The notes under the pieces: generated by a model
The model's input: the letters and a program-made list of their open reading frames with translations, nothing else
What the model was told of the DNA's origin: nothing
Database searches by the model: none
Assembly: GCA_001724995.1 (NCBI GenBank)
Contig: MEFD01000019.1
Coordinates: forward strand, 162,646 to 226,645
From: Rubrivivax sp. SCN 71-131
GTDB lineage: Bacteria > Pseudomonadota > Gammaproteobacteria > Burkholderiales > Burkholderiaceae_C
Direction: 5' to 3'
DNA length: 64,000 bases
Made by a program: the position numbers and the translations under genes
Shown: positions 36,770 through 45,198 of the stretch, piece by piece
Layout: each line of letters starts with the position of its first letter
Numbering within the stretch: position 1 is the first letter of the stretch

Positions 36770-37460
36770 CGTGGACTCCTTGGATGCGAAGGGAGACCAC
36801 GTGCACCCCGTGGCGGGGGCGTGGGCCCCCATGCGGGTGACGGTTGGGTGATGTGGCGTCGGCCGCCTTGCGGCCTGGGCCTGGAACTCCAGGGCTGACA
36901 GGGTTCAGTGGCGCGCCTGAGCGCGGTGATCGGTGTCAGCGTCCGATCGGGGGGACATCGGCGAGAACGGGACGAGCCCGGGAGGCAAGGGCGCGGTCGG
37001 TGCGGCGCTCGAGCGGATGCGCTCGGCACCGGGACGCAGCCCTTGCCTCGAAGGCCCGGCCTGATGCGAATGCCCCGGCGTGCCTCATCGCTTGCGCGGT
37101 CCTCGGCACGGCGATGCACAGGGGCACCCGACGGAGCGACACCGCAACGCGTGTCCCCCATCGGTGGGGCGTGCATCACCGCGATCCGATCGTCCCCACG
37201 GGTGCCTGTGCGACCTGCACGGGCACCCACGCGGGGGATCAGTTCAGGAGATCTCCAAGGCTTGCCGGGTCTGGATGCAGGGCCAGCTGCTGCATGGCGC
37301 AAAGGTAGGGCGCCGCTTCCGCCCGGTCAATGGGCCGACGCCCGTCGCCACGCAACTGATCGCGAAAGCGCCCCGCGGTGCCGGGGCTTTCGTGTGGCAA
37401 AGGGTCGTGCACGTTCGGAAGATGCCATCGACCCCGTTGTCAGCACAAGGAGCCGCGGGC
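36770..37460. other. 690-bp divergent region between the leftward and rightward ICE operons
   Basis: No convincing gene. It separates the - strand operon (ending upstream at 36769) from the + strand operon starting at 37461, so it should hold divergent promoters and possibly an origin; none can be pinned down. A GC hairpin resides at 37365-37391 and the 36769 leader has a GGGGGCGTGGGCCCCC dyad near 36815. The frame leading into DUF1845 is open from 37080, but that part lacks plausible coding. Confidence 0.45.
37365..37391 (+). terminator. Hairpin upstream of the DUF1845 gene
   Basis: AAAGCGCCCCG pairs with CGGGGCTTT around a short loop (one bulge), about 70 bases before the DUF1845 start. 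It resembles an intrinsic terminator or a leader attenuator; the short T-tract belongs to the stem itself. Confidence 0.35.
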
Positions 37461-38231
37461 ATGGCCAATGTCGAGATCGTGAAGGTGGACCAGGGCGGCG
37501 CCAACGCCCGCATCCTGGCCCGCGAAGCCAAGGTCGACTTCCGACGCGTCGAGGCGGCCAGCCTCAAGATCGCCACGCGGTTCAGCAGTGCCGAGGGCAA
37601 GCGCATGTTCGTGCGCATGTTCAACACCCTGCAGCTGAACATGCATTTCATCTCGGTCATCGCCCGCACCCGGCTCGACCACGAGGACATCGGCAGGATC
37701 GAGACGGCGCTGCGCGGCAGGATCGATGCCGCCACCACCAGCCTGAACGAGGCCATCGACGGCGCAGAGGCGCTGTTCAAGGCCCACGGCATCACCAGCC
37801 TGGCGTCCTACGACACGGTGCCGCTGGACGTGGACGTGCGCGTGCTGTCGTCGATCAGCCGCCGATTCCTGGAGGTGCTGGTCAAGCTCGACCAGCTGAT
37901 GCCGCTGCTGCAGACGCTGGAGATCCACGAGGTGGTGTCGGCGCAGGCGGTGGACACGCAGCGTGCGGGGCTCAAGCGCCAGGTGCGCGACATCGCCAAC
38001 GGCGCGCGAAGCTTTGCGACGGGCCTGCGGCGGCGCATGAACGCGCTCGATGCCCGCGCCACGTCGCCCGACGATGCCGAAGTTCCTGACGACGCGCTCG
38101 GTACCGCCGTCGGCGAAGCCGTCGATTCGACGACCACGGCACCGGACGGACCCGCAGATTCCCCATCGTCAGCGGGCCGCGACGTGGAGCCGCTACATGC
38201 GCCAACGGCAGTCGCTGCGGTGGCGGAGTAG
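37461..38231 (+). CDS. DUF1845 (AcaB-like) ICE regulator
   Basis: 256 residues from ATG 37461. 'AREAKVDFRRVEAASLKIATRFSSAEGKRMFVRMFNTLQLNMHFISVI' and 'LDVDVRVLSSISRRFLEVLVKLDQLMPLLQTLEI' are typical of the DUF1845 family, to which, as I recall, the IncC conjugation activator AcaB belongs. C-terminus (about 200-256) is acidic and disordered. Probably regulates transfer genes together with the FlhDC-like pair. First gene of the rightward operon. Confidence 0.78.
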   Translation: MANVEIVKVDQGGANARILAREAKVDFRRVEAASLKIATRFSSAEGKRMFVRMFNTLQLNMHFISVIARTRLDHEDIGRIETALRGRIDAATTSLNEAIDGAEALFKAHGITSLASYDTVPLDVDVRVLSSISRRFLEVLVKLDQLMPLLQTLEIHEVVSAQAVDTQRAGLKRQVRDIANGARSFATGLRRRMNALDARATSPDDAEVPDDALGTAVGEAVDSTTTAPDGPADSPSSAGRDVEPLHAPTAVAAVAE

Positions 38232-38826
38232 GCGGTGGAATTGCAGGCAATCCCATGTCCCTCCCAAGCGGCGGCACCCACCGACGCTTGCGCGGGCAAT
38301 CGGCGCGGGCGTGTTGCCCGTGAGCGGTGCGGACGCTACCGTGTGTCCAGGCCATGGGCTGCACGCAGAGGCAAGTCGGCGCCACCGTAGCGCCGATCAC
38401 CCGTTCAACGGGCGAATCGCCCGGGGCCTCCACCCGCATCGGGTGGCGTCGCAGTCGATACCTGCCTCTTCCAACGTCGGCACGCTGCCTCCGGCGTGCC
38501 GGTCAGTTCCGGCGGTCCCGCCTTGCCCCGCTCGGCGACCGAACGCACCCAGTGCCGGACTCGGCCCTCCGCGGCATCGAACGCGCGGACCCGCACCGCT
38601 TGGCGGCCGGCATGCACCCCCAAGGGGGTGGCGATCGAATCACACCGAAGAGGGCCCTCGGCAGGGGCCCTCTTCGGAAGGCATCTTCACCCACCGCGCG
38701 AACGGAACGCCCGCGGTGGTCCAGGAGTCGAGCGTTCCCGGGCGGCTGGCGCGTTTCCTGACCGAGCGCCGTCGTCGCAGAGCAGGTCATGACCTTTGCC
38801 GGCTGCATGCCGATGAGAGGCCGATC
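38232..38826. other. 595-bp intergenic region with a strong hairpin
   Basis: No gene recognised; ORFs here are Arg/Pro-rich shadows. It holds the 13-bp perfect inverted repeat at 38645-38677. Probably contains the alpA promoter. Confidence 0.45.
38645..38677. terminator. Perfect 13-bp inverted repeat (hairpin)
   Basis: CCGAAGAGGGCCC (38645-38657) and GGGCCCTCTTCGG (38665-38677) pair perfectly around a 7-base loop. Symmetric in both directions and without a T-run; it may be a bidirectional terminator, an operator, or part of an attachment or transfer site. Confidence 0.55.
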
Positions 38827-39078
38827 ATGCCCCGCGTTCCTGTTCCCGCCGCCCCGTCGGCGGATTCCCCGGCCGCGCCGCCCAGCGCCGCGCTGCCGGA
38901 CACCGGCTTCCTGCGCCAGCCGCAGGTGCTGTCCTTCGTCCCCATCTCCAAGTCCACCCTGTGGCGGCGCGTGCATGCGCGAACGTTTCCGGAGCCGGTA
39001 AAGCTGTCCGAGCGCGTTACCGTCTGGCGCGCCGAGGACATCCGCCGCTGGATCGAGCAGCAGGGGGTTGCGTCATGA
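38827..39078 (+). CDS. AlpA-family DNA-binding regulator
   Basis: 83 residues from ATG 38827. After a Pro/Ala-rich N-terminus comes the MerR-like winged helix: 'FLRQPQVLSFVPISKSTLWRRVHARTFPEPVKLSERVTVWRAEDIRRWIEQQ', the full AlpA pattern. AlpA proteins activate integrase/excision genes of mobile islands. It precedes the recombinase-like gene at 39413. Confidence 0.88.
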   Translation: MPRVPVPAAPSADSPAAPPSAALPDTGFLRQPQVLSFVPISKSTLWRRVHARTFPEPVKLSERVTVWRAEDIRRWIEQQGVAS

Positions 39079-39412
39079 GACACCTTGAACGGCGTCGGAC
39101 GCATCGCGCTGCACGCGGTAACGCCTCGGCAACACGCCGGCACGTGCGCGCGGGCACATTGGTGTCGCAACGCCGCGGAGCGAGGCGTCGCCTTAGCCGA
39201 CGACGGTATCGGGTCTGGCGTGTATCGGACGCGAAACGACTGGTCACACGGTGGTCCCACGGTCGCGCGTTAGACGCTGGAACGCCGTGCGGGTGCCCGG
39301 GCCGTGCCGGGGTCATGCCGTTGACATCGAGGAAGCGGTTGGCGAGGCGCGACCGCATCGCCGCGTTCGGCCGGCGTCCGTCGGTGAATCCGTCGTCCAG
39401 GGAGTAACAACA
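39079..39412. other. 333-bp spacer between alpA and the recombinase-like gene
   Basis: No recognised gene: frames are open but extremely Arg-rich. An AGGGAG ribosome-binding site for the next gene lies at its end. Confidence 0.4.
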
Positions 39413-40354
39413 ATGGAAGACGATCCGGAAACCGCCGGCGATCGCCGGCAGACATTGCAGACGATCCAGATGCTGCGCGAAGTGATCGACGGCGATCCCT
39501 ACGCGACCGTGGCCCAGCGATGGGGGCTGTCGCGGTCGGCCGTCGACCGGCGCATCAAGGGCCTGGCGGTCCAGCTCACGCAGGCGGTGGGCGTCGATGG
39601 CCTGCAGGAGAGCGGCGCCGCCTTCGTGAAGCGCCTGCGCATGCACCGGGACGCGATCCTGCAGGCGCTGGAGCACTTCGATCCTGCGCAGGTGAGCTCC
39701 CACCGCGAAGCCCGAGTGCTCAAGCTCGACGAGGTCGACCTCGGGGCGCGCCGCGTGCGCAGCCGGTCGACGCGGCCCCTGCACGATCTGGCGCTCTACT
39801 ACCTGCCCTTCGCGACCGGCCTGCGCCCGCTTGAGGTCGCGCGCCTGACGGTGGGCGACTACCTGCTGGAGGACGGCAGCGTGCGGCGAGAGTCGAGGGT
39901 GCGCGCCGATGTCGCGATCAACGGCAGGGACCGGCCGCTGTTCTTCAACCACCGACGTCTCGACGAGGCGCTCGGCGCCTACCTCGACGAGCGTATCCGT
40001 GCCGGCCACGGCCTCGGTGCGGCCGAGCACTGGCGCGGGCTGGACCCGCTCGGCCCGCTGTTCCTGGGCGCCGAGGGCGAGGTCTATCCGATCACGCCGA
40101 ACGGCGGCGAAGGCCAGAACCGCTACGTCTGCCGTCCCCTGCTGGAGATCTACCGCAAGATCTTCCGTCAGGCCGACATACCCGGTCTTTGCACGCAGTC
40201 GGCGCGGCTGACCCTGATGTCGCGGATGTACGAGCGTGGCGCTGACGAGGACCAGGTCGGGCTGGTGCTGGGCATCGCCGATCGAAGTGCCGTGCGCGAG
40301 CAACTGGCCAGGCCGCGACCCGAGCTGGCCAAGGTGCTCGAGGAACTGGCGTGA
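39413..40354 (+). CDS. HTH plus degenerate tyrosine-recombinase-like ICE protein
   Basis: 313 residues from ATG 39413 with AGGGAG upstream. Residues 25-52 ('YATVAQRWGLSRSAVDRRIKGLA') form a helix-turn-helix. From about 125 on it looks like a tyrosine-recombinase catalytic domain: Arg138 in 'ATGLRPLEVARL', then 'PGLCTQSARLTLMSRMYERGADEDQVGLVLGI'. The HxxR box reads QSAR, the GH box GI, and no catalytic Tyr is visible at the end. It is therefore probably a DNA-binding regulator derived from a recombinase rather than an active integrase. Confidence 0.7.
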   Translation: MEDDPETAGDRRQTLQTIQMLREVIDGDPYATVAQRWGLSRSAVDRRIKGLAVQLTQAVGVDGLQESGAAFVKRLRMHRDAILQALEHFDPAQVSSHREARVLKLDEVDLGARRVRSRSTRPLHDLALYYLPFATGLRPLEVARLTVGDYLLEDGSVRRESRVRADVAINGRDRPLFFNHRRLDEALGAYLDERIRAGHGLGAAEHWRGLDPLGPLFLGAEGEVYPITPNGGEGQNRYVCRPLLEIYRKIFRQADIPGLCTQSARLTLMSRMYERGADEDQVGLVLGIADRSAVREQLARPRPELAKVLEELA

Positions 40355-40386
40355 TGTGGAGCGCGCGCTGAGGGGCTGAAACTGCG

Positions 40387-41626
40387 ATGGATTCGGCGAT
40401 GGACGGACAGCGCTTCGCGATCGGTGGGCGAGTGGTCGACGCCGACGACCCGCAGTTGCAGGACCTGCTCGCCCAGGCCTACGAGGCGCCGGGCAGGCCA
40501 CGCTGCCTGTGCGTGGCAGGCGGCGTCGAGATGTACGTCGCCTTCCATCGCTGCTACCAGATCAAGCGCATGCCCGAGACCGGGGACCGGCACCACCCCG
40601 CCTGCCCGAGCTACGAGCCCGGGCCCGCGATGTCAGGCCTGGGCGAACTGGTCGGCGAGGCCGTCGTTCAACTGGACCCGTCACGGGTGGAACTGCACGT
40701 GGATTTCCCGTGGGCGCGTGTGCCCGGGCGCGCGGGGGTGAGCCGCGAGCCTGCCGAGCCGTCCGAGGTCGGCCGCACTCGTCGACGGATGAGCCTGCGG
40801 GCGCTGATGCACTTCATGTTCGAGCGGGCAGGCTTCAACCGCTGGTCGCCGGCGATGACTGGAAAGCGCAACCAGGCGGTGCTTCACAAGTACCTGATGC
40901 AGGCCGCCGAGGCCATCCAGGTGAAGGGCGAGCCGCTGTCGAACCGGCTGTACGTGCCGGAAGCCTTCAACGAGACCGCGAAGGCCGAGCAGGCCGAACG
41001 GCGGCGCGCGAGGTTGTCGGTGCTGCAGCCGCATGACGGGCGTGCGCATCTGGATCCGCCACATGCCGGACGCACCCTTGCTGGTAGACGCGCGGACCTG
41101 GGCGCGGGTGCAGCGCGGCTTCGCGCCACTCTTCGAGGCGCTCGACTCGGACGGAGGGCGAGGGCTGCGTCTGATGTTGGCGGCGCTGATCCGGGCACGC
41201 CGGGAGCACACCTACGAGATCGACCTCGCCAGCCTGATGCTGACCAGCGAGGAGTGGATTCCGCTGGAGGGCGTGCACGAGGTGCCGCTGGTCCGAGCGC
41301 TGGTGGCGCAGGGGAGGCGGTTCGTGAAGCCACTGCGGTACGACGCGCGATCGGTGGCCGGGTTCGCGAATGCCATCCTGCTGGACGTCGGCGCGGAGCC
41401 GGTCGACCTCCATGTTGTCAGCAGCTTCATGGGCGAGGCCGAACAGGGTGCCAAGCGAAGGGCATTCGAGTCTGCCCGGGCCAGGTCCTGGCTCTGGTTG
41501 CCTGGCGAGGCCATGCCGGTCCTGCCCGGCCCGTCGACGAGGCTCACCGCTGGAGCGGCGGCATGCAGTTCGCATGCAGGCCCGACAACCGTCCGACCGA
41601 ACCCCGCAGGCCGGGGTCCTGACTGA
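40387..41626 (+). pseudogene. DUF1173-family ICE protein, frameshifted
   Basis: N-terminal part from ATG 40387: 'RCLCVAGGVEMYVAFHRCYQIKRMPETGDRHHPACPSYEP' (zinc-like Cys/His set of DUF1173), then 'ALMHFMFERAGFNRWSPAM'. At about 41015-41035 sensible sequence moves to another frame (+1) and continues 'VRIWIRHMPDAPLLVDARTWARVQRGFAPLFEAL' to 41626. The original frame runs on as Arg/Gly-rich text to 41622, which I take as noise. The second half has an ATG at 41033, so separate translation is possible. Function of the family unknown. Confidence 0.72.
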
Positions 41627-42215
41627 CGATCACGATGACGTTGGCCAGCATCAGCGAGAGCAGGTTTCGGTTCTGCAGCACGGACGTCAGCTTTCCTGCC
41701 GGGTAGCCGCGAAGGGCGTGGACAACCAGATGGACGCCCCCGTGCACGAACGAGTGCATCACCTTGACCGTGCCATGCAGTCGCTTCAGTTCGGTGGCCG
41801 CCGGGCCGGCGACCGCACCGATGGCGTCGATCATGGCGGGGATGGGTGGCCCCATCTGGGGTTCCGAGAGTTCGCCGTCCGGCACCGGCGCGGAGAACTT
41901 GTCCAGCCAGTCCTCCTTGGCGGCGTGAAGCACCCAGGCGGCACGGACAACTGCCTCGAATTGCAGGCGGATCAGGCTGAGTGCAGTTCCCGTCAGGCCG
42001 GCTTCGATCAGGACCCGCTGCGCGATCGCATGCTCGATCGCCGAACGACAGAAGGCCAGGCAGATGGTCGAGCGTCGGGACGATGTGTTCCAGCCGGCTC
42101 GTAGCAGTGCGAGCAGATCATCGTCGAAGGCCTCGGAGGCGGCGAGTACCCGCCGCAGTTCCTCGTCGTCTCGGTCGGCGCTGTCTTCTGGGCTTGAGGG
42201 CGACTCGGCTTGCAT
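41544..42215 (-). CDS. DUF6988-like hypothetical protein
   Basis: 223 residues, antiparallel to the ICE operon and overlapping the DUF1173 3' end by 83 bases. 'FCRSAIEHAIAQRVLIEAGLTGTALSLIRLQFEAVVRAAWVLHAA' and 'LHGTVKVMHSFVHGGVHLVVHALRGYPAGKLTSVLQNRNLLSLML' look like the helical family annotated DUF6988/DUF5677-like (AbiV-like, HEPN-type architecture). A HEPN-type toxin or defence role is only a suggestion. Independent orientation fits an inserted accessory gene. Confidence 0.6.
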   Translation of the reverse strand: MQAESPSSPEDSADRDDEELRRVLAASEAFDDDLLALLRAGWNTSSRRSTICLAFCRSAIEHAIAQRVLIEAGLTGTALSLIRLQFEAVVRAAWVLHAAKEDWLDKFSAPVPDGELSEPQMGPPIPAMIDAIGAVAGPAATELKRLHGTVKVMHSFVHGGVHLVVHALRGYPAGKLTSVLQNRNLLSLMLANVIVIVSQDPGLRGSVGRLSGLHANCMPPLQR

Positions 42216-42368
42216 GGAAGAGACGGGTTCGGGCGATGCGACAGCACGGGACCATGGCGTGCGGACAGAGTCGCATCATGGCATCCGGACGGCACTCGGG
42301 GTTGAAAGCCCGCTTCCTTGCTGGACGATGGTTCGTCGGAATCCCCCGACGCCCACCGAGGAACGCCG

Positions 42369-43682
42369 ATGGCCTCTTCTCCATCCCCCGATCCCCGGCC
42401 CGCCGTCGTGCTGCACGGCGGGCCTGTCGCTCTGCCCACCCTGCTGGGCAACGGTACGAACGGAACGCCCCGCCTGCCAACGGGCGGAAAGATCCGTGCG
42501 GGCATCAAGGTCCTGACCCGGCGGGCTGCCGAGGTGCCGCGTGCACAGTCGATCTACGAACAAGGCCTGAACCAGGGCCAGTCGTTCGACCAGATCGAGC
42601 GTGCGCTGGCCGAGGCCTGCCCTGAGCTCAAGAGCCCGCTCGTTCCGCGCAACGTGCCGTGGTTCACCGTGCGCGCCCAGGACTTCCCGAACCCCGAACT
42701 GGCGACACAGATCCTCGACCTCCATGGCGAGGACCGCGGCGAGGGCCGGCGCCTCTACCGCTTCCCGGTGGTGTTCCCGACCGATCGCTGGCAGAGCGTG
42801 ATGCCGCATGAACTGGCCACCTGGGGTGCGCAGGACAAGCGCTTCTGGTCCGAGTATTCGTCCGACGGACGGTGGCGGCACTGCATGACGCACGCCCCGG
42901 TGCCGGTCGACGCGAACGGACGCCGCACGGTGCGGCTGTTCGGCGGCCGCAAGGCGATCCCGCGCGAGGACAACGGCGGTCTGTGCCAGCCGGAGTCCTG
43001 CCCGGAGTACCAGCAGCGGCAGTGCAACCTCACCGGACGCTTCCTGTTCTTCATCCCCGGCATCCGCTCGATCAGCGCCTTCGAGCTGCACACGCGCAGC
43101 TTCTACGCGATGAACGCGGCGATCCGCACCTTCGAGACCGTGGCGTTCCTGCGGGGCGGCCGTCTCGCCGGCTTCCTGGACCGCCAGGGCACGCCGTTCT
43201 ACCTGACCAAGCGGCTGATGGAGGTGGCGCACATCGATGACCATGGGCGGCCGGTCCGGGTGCCGCAGTGGATCATCGAGCTGGAAGCGCCAGTCGACGT
43301 GGCGACGCTCATGCGGGAGCAGGACGATCAGGACACCGTGCTCCTTCAGGCCGATGTTGCCGCCCGCGTGCTCCAGGGGCGCCGGGAGGAAGCGTCCGCG
43401 ACGCCAGGGAAGGGGCTCGAGTCCGTCGACGAACCTGTGGCTGCGAGCGATTTCACGGCAGACGGCACGCCGCCCACGCTGGAGCATGTGCTCGGGCGGC
43501 TGACCGCGATGGGCGTGCCTGCGCAGACCTGGCTGAGCTATGCGGCCACGCGCTGGGGTCCTGGGTGGAGGCTCAATCCGCAAGGGCGGCAGCGGGCGTT
43601 CGGCGAACTGGAGCGCTTCAGGAACGATCCGAAGGGCTACGCGGACAAGGTCAACGCCGAACTGCAGCAGGTGGCAACGTGA
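42369..43682 (+). CDS. Recombination-directionality-factor-like (Gp3-like) ICE protein
   Basis: 437 residues from ATG 42369. 'VPWFTVRAQDFPNPELATQILDLHGEDRGEGRRLYRFPVVFPTDRW', 'RKAIPREDNGGLCQPESCPEYQQRQCNLTGRFLFFIPGIRSISAFEL' (Cys cluster, probable metal site) and 'PFYLTKRLMEVAHID'. This matches the 'hydrolase or metal-binding protein' of ICEs related to phage Gp3-type recombination directionality factors. It overlaps the SbcD-like gene (GTGA), so the pair is translationally coupled. Confidence 0.65.
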   Translation: MASSPSPDPRPAVVLHGGPVALPTLLGNGTNGTPRLPTGGKIRAGIKVLTRRAAEVPRAQSIYEQGLNQGQSFDQIERALAEACPELKSPLVPRNVPWFTVRAQDFPNPELATQILDLHGEDRGEGRRLYRFPVVFPTDRWQSVMPHELATWGAQDKRFWSEYSSDGRWRHCMTHAPVPVDANGRRTVRLFGGRKAIPREDNGGLCQPESCPEYQQRQCNLTGRFLFFIPGIRSISAFELHTRSFYAMNAAIRTFETVAFLRGGRLAGFLDRQGTPFYLTKRLMEVAHIDDHGRPVRVPQWIIELEAPVDVATLMREQDDQDTVLLQADVAARVLQGRREEASATPGKGLESVDEPVAASDFTADGTPPTLEHVLGRLTAMGVPAQTWLSYAATRWGPGWRLNPQGRQRAFGELERFRNDPKGYADKVNAELQQVAT

Positions 43683-45073
43683 GCGGGTCGGGACGACTGC
43701 CAGGCGGAACCGGTGCGCAACGCGCGGAGGTGCCGCGCATCCCGGACGGGCATCCGCGAGCGCACGGTCCGCACCGTCAGGCGCATCGCTTGCGGGTGGC
43801 GCATATGTCCGACCTGCACTACGGGCCTCGGCATCTGGAAGAAGCTGATCGCTGCTTCTCGGCGGCCGTGGACCGCGCCATCGAACTCGGCGTCGATGTG
43901 GCCGTGATCTCCGGGGATGCCACCGATCACGCCCTGGACCTGCATGCGCCCGCGGCATTGCGGCTGCTGGCGCGGGTGCGGCGGCTGGCCGATCATTGCC
44001 CGGTGCTGATGCTCCAGGGCACGTGGTCGCACGAGCCGCCCGGCACGCTGTCCGTGTTCAGGATGCTGGAAAGCCGCCATCGGGTCTTCGTCGCGGACCG
44101 GATCGGTCAGGTGGTGTTGATGGGCAGCGCATCGTCTCGGGACCTGTCGGCGACCGATGAGTCTGCCGCCGACCTGTGGCTCGCGTCCGAAGGCCTGCGG
44201 TTCGCGGAGGTGCCGCGTGGCGCCAGGGCACTGTTCACCTGCATTCCCTCGATCAACAAGGCGGCTGTCGCGGCATCGGTCGGCGCCACCGCTGCTGCCG
44301 AGGCCCAGGGCGAGCAGCTGGGCCGGCTGCTGCAGGGCTACGCCGGCATCCACGGCGCGGCCCGGGCTGCCGGCGTGCCGACGCTCGCGGTGTCGCATGG
44401 CACGGTCTTCGGCTGCGTGACCGAGCATGGTGTGCCGATGGCCGGGTTCGACCACGAGTTCACCACCGGAGTGCTGTTCAGCGCCGGCGCGCAGGCCACC
44501 TTGCTCGGCCACATCCACCGGCACCAGGCCTGGACGCAAGGGGAGGGCGAGCGGCGCCAGTGCATCGCCTACGCCGGGTCCGTCGGTCGCTTCCACCACG
44601 GTGAGCAGGGCGACAAGGGGTTCCTGCTTTGGGAATTCGGACCGGACGGGGTGGACTGTCGCCTCGAACCGACCCCTGCGAGACGGACGCTGGACATCAT
44701 GTTCGAAGGCCGGCCCGACCTGGAGCAGTTGCGAGAGGCGGTTCGCGCGCAGGAACTGGCCGGCGTCAGCGTGCGGGTCCGATGGACAGTGGCCGACGAG
44801 GACCGGCACGAGGTGGACCGCGGTGCCATCGAGCGTGCGCTGTCCGGCGCCGCCGATGTCCAGCTCGAAGGGCGGATCGTGCCCGTGCTGCGCACCCGCG
44901 CGCCCGGCATCTCGCAACTCGTCAGCCTGGCCGACAAGGTCAGGGCCTGGGCCACGGCGACGGACGTCCACGCGCCGCCGCTGCTGGAGTGCCTGGAACG
45001 GGTGACGACGACCGAGCCCGGTGACATCGTTGCTGAGGCCCTGACAGGCCCCAATGTCGTTGCCGATAGGTGA
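43679..45073 (+). CDS. SbcD-like metallophosphoesterase (DNA exonuclease subunit)
   Basis: 464 residues from GTG 43679, overlapping the preceding TGA; an ATG at 43806 would remove little before the first motif. Phosphoesterase motifs: 'MSDLHYGPRH' (DxH), 'VISGDATDHA' (GDxxD), 'LQGTWSHEPPG' in place of the usual GNHD/E, 'LAVSHGTVFG' and 'LLGHIHRHQ' (GHxH). The C-terminal ~150 residues form an SbcD-like capping/Mre11 tail. Its natural partner is the SbcC-like ATPase, whose ICE copy is interrupted further on. ICE SbcCD-like pairs probably process element DNA ends or hairpins. Confidence 0.85.
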   Translation: MSGSGRLPGGTGAQRAEVPRIPDGHPRAHGPHRQAHRLRVAHMSDLHYGPRHLEEADRCFSAAVDRAIELGVDVAVISGDATDHALDLHAPAALRLLARVRRLADHCPVLMLQGTWSHEPPGTLSVFRMLESRHRVFVADRIGQVVLMGSASSRDLSATDESAADLWLASEGLRFAEVPRGARALFTCIPSINKAAVAASVGATAAAEAQGEQLGRLLQGYAGIHGAARAAGVPTLAVSHGTVFGCVTEHGVPMAGFDHEFTTGVLFSAGAQATLLGHIHRHQAWTQGEGERRQCIAYAGSVGRFHHGEQGDKGFLLWEFGPDGVDCRLEPTPARRTLDIMFEGRPDLEQLREAVRAQELAGVSVRVRWTVADEDRHEVDRGAIERALSGAADVQLEGRIVPVLRTRAPGISQLVSLADKVRAWATATDVHAPPLLECLERVTTTEPGDIVAEALTGPNVVADR

Positions 45074-45198
45074 TATCGAATTCATGACCAACATCTTTGT
45101 GAATCAATGATCTAGGTCACTTCGAGGCTGGGCGCTGAAGAGAATCACCTCTCGCCAGCCGGCTTGGCCAAGACAGGAGGTCCCGAGGGTCAGTTGGG
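45074..45198. other. Boundary between ICE core and the 45.2-49.1 kb cassette
   Basis: 125 bases, visibly more A/T-rich than the ICE core (around 'aatgatctaggtcac'). It joins the sbcD 3' end to a convergent cassette. No hairpin terminator is obvious. Confidence 0.4.

Noticed and set aside
36770..37460. Attachment site or tRNA gene fragment
   Set aside because: No tRNA-like cloverleaf or repeated att core could be recognised in the window.
38232..38826. CRISPR array or tandem repeats in the non-coding stretch
   Set aside because: No regularly spaced direct repeats were found; only one inverted repeat.
41036..41622. C-terminal continuation of the 40387 frame as real protein
   Set aside because: Turns abruptly Arg/Gly/Ala-rich, while the +1 frame carries orderly protein sequence; interpreted as a frameshift.
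43637..45094. 485-codon frame antisense to the SbcD-like gene
   Set aside because: Mirror of a gene with clear phosphoesterase motifs.
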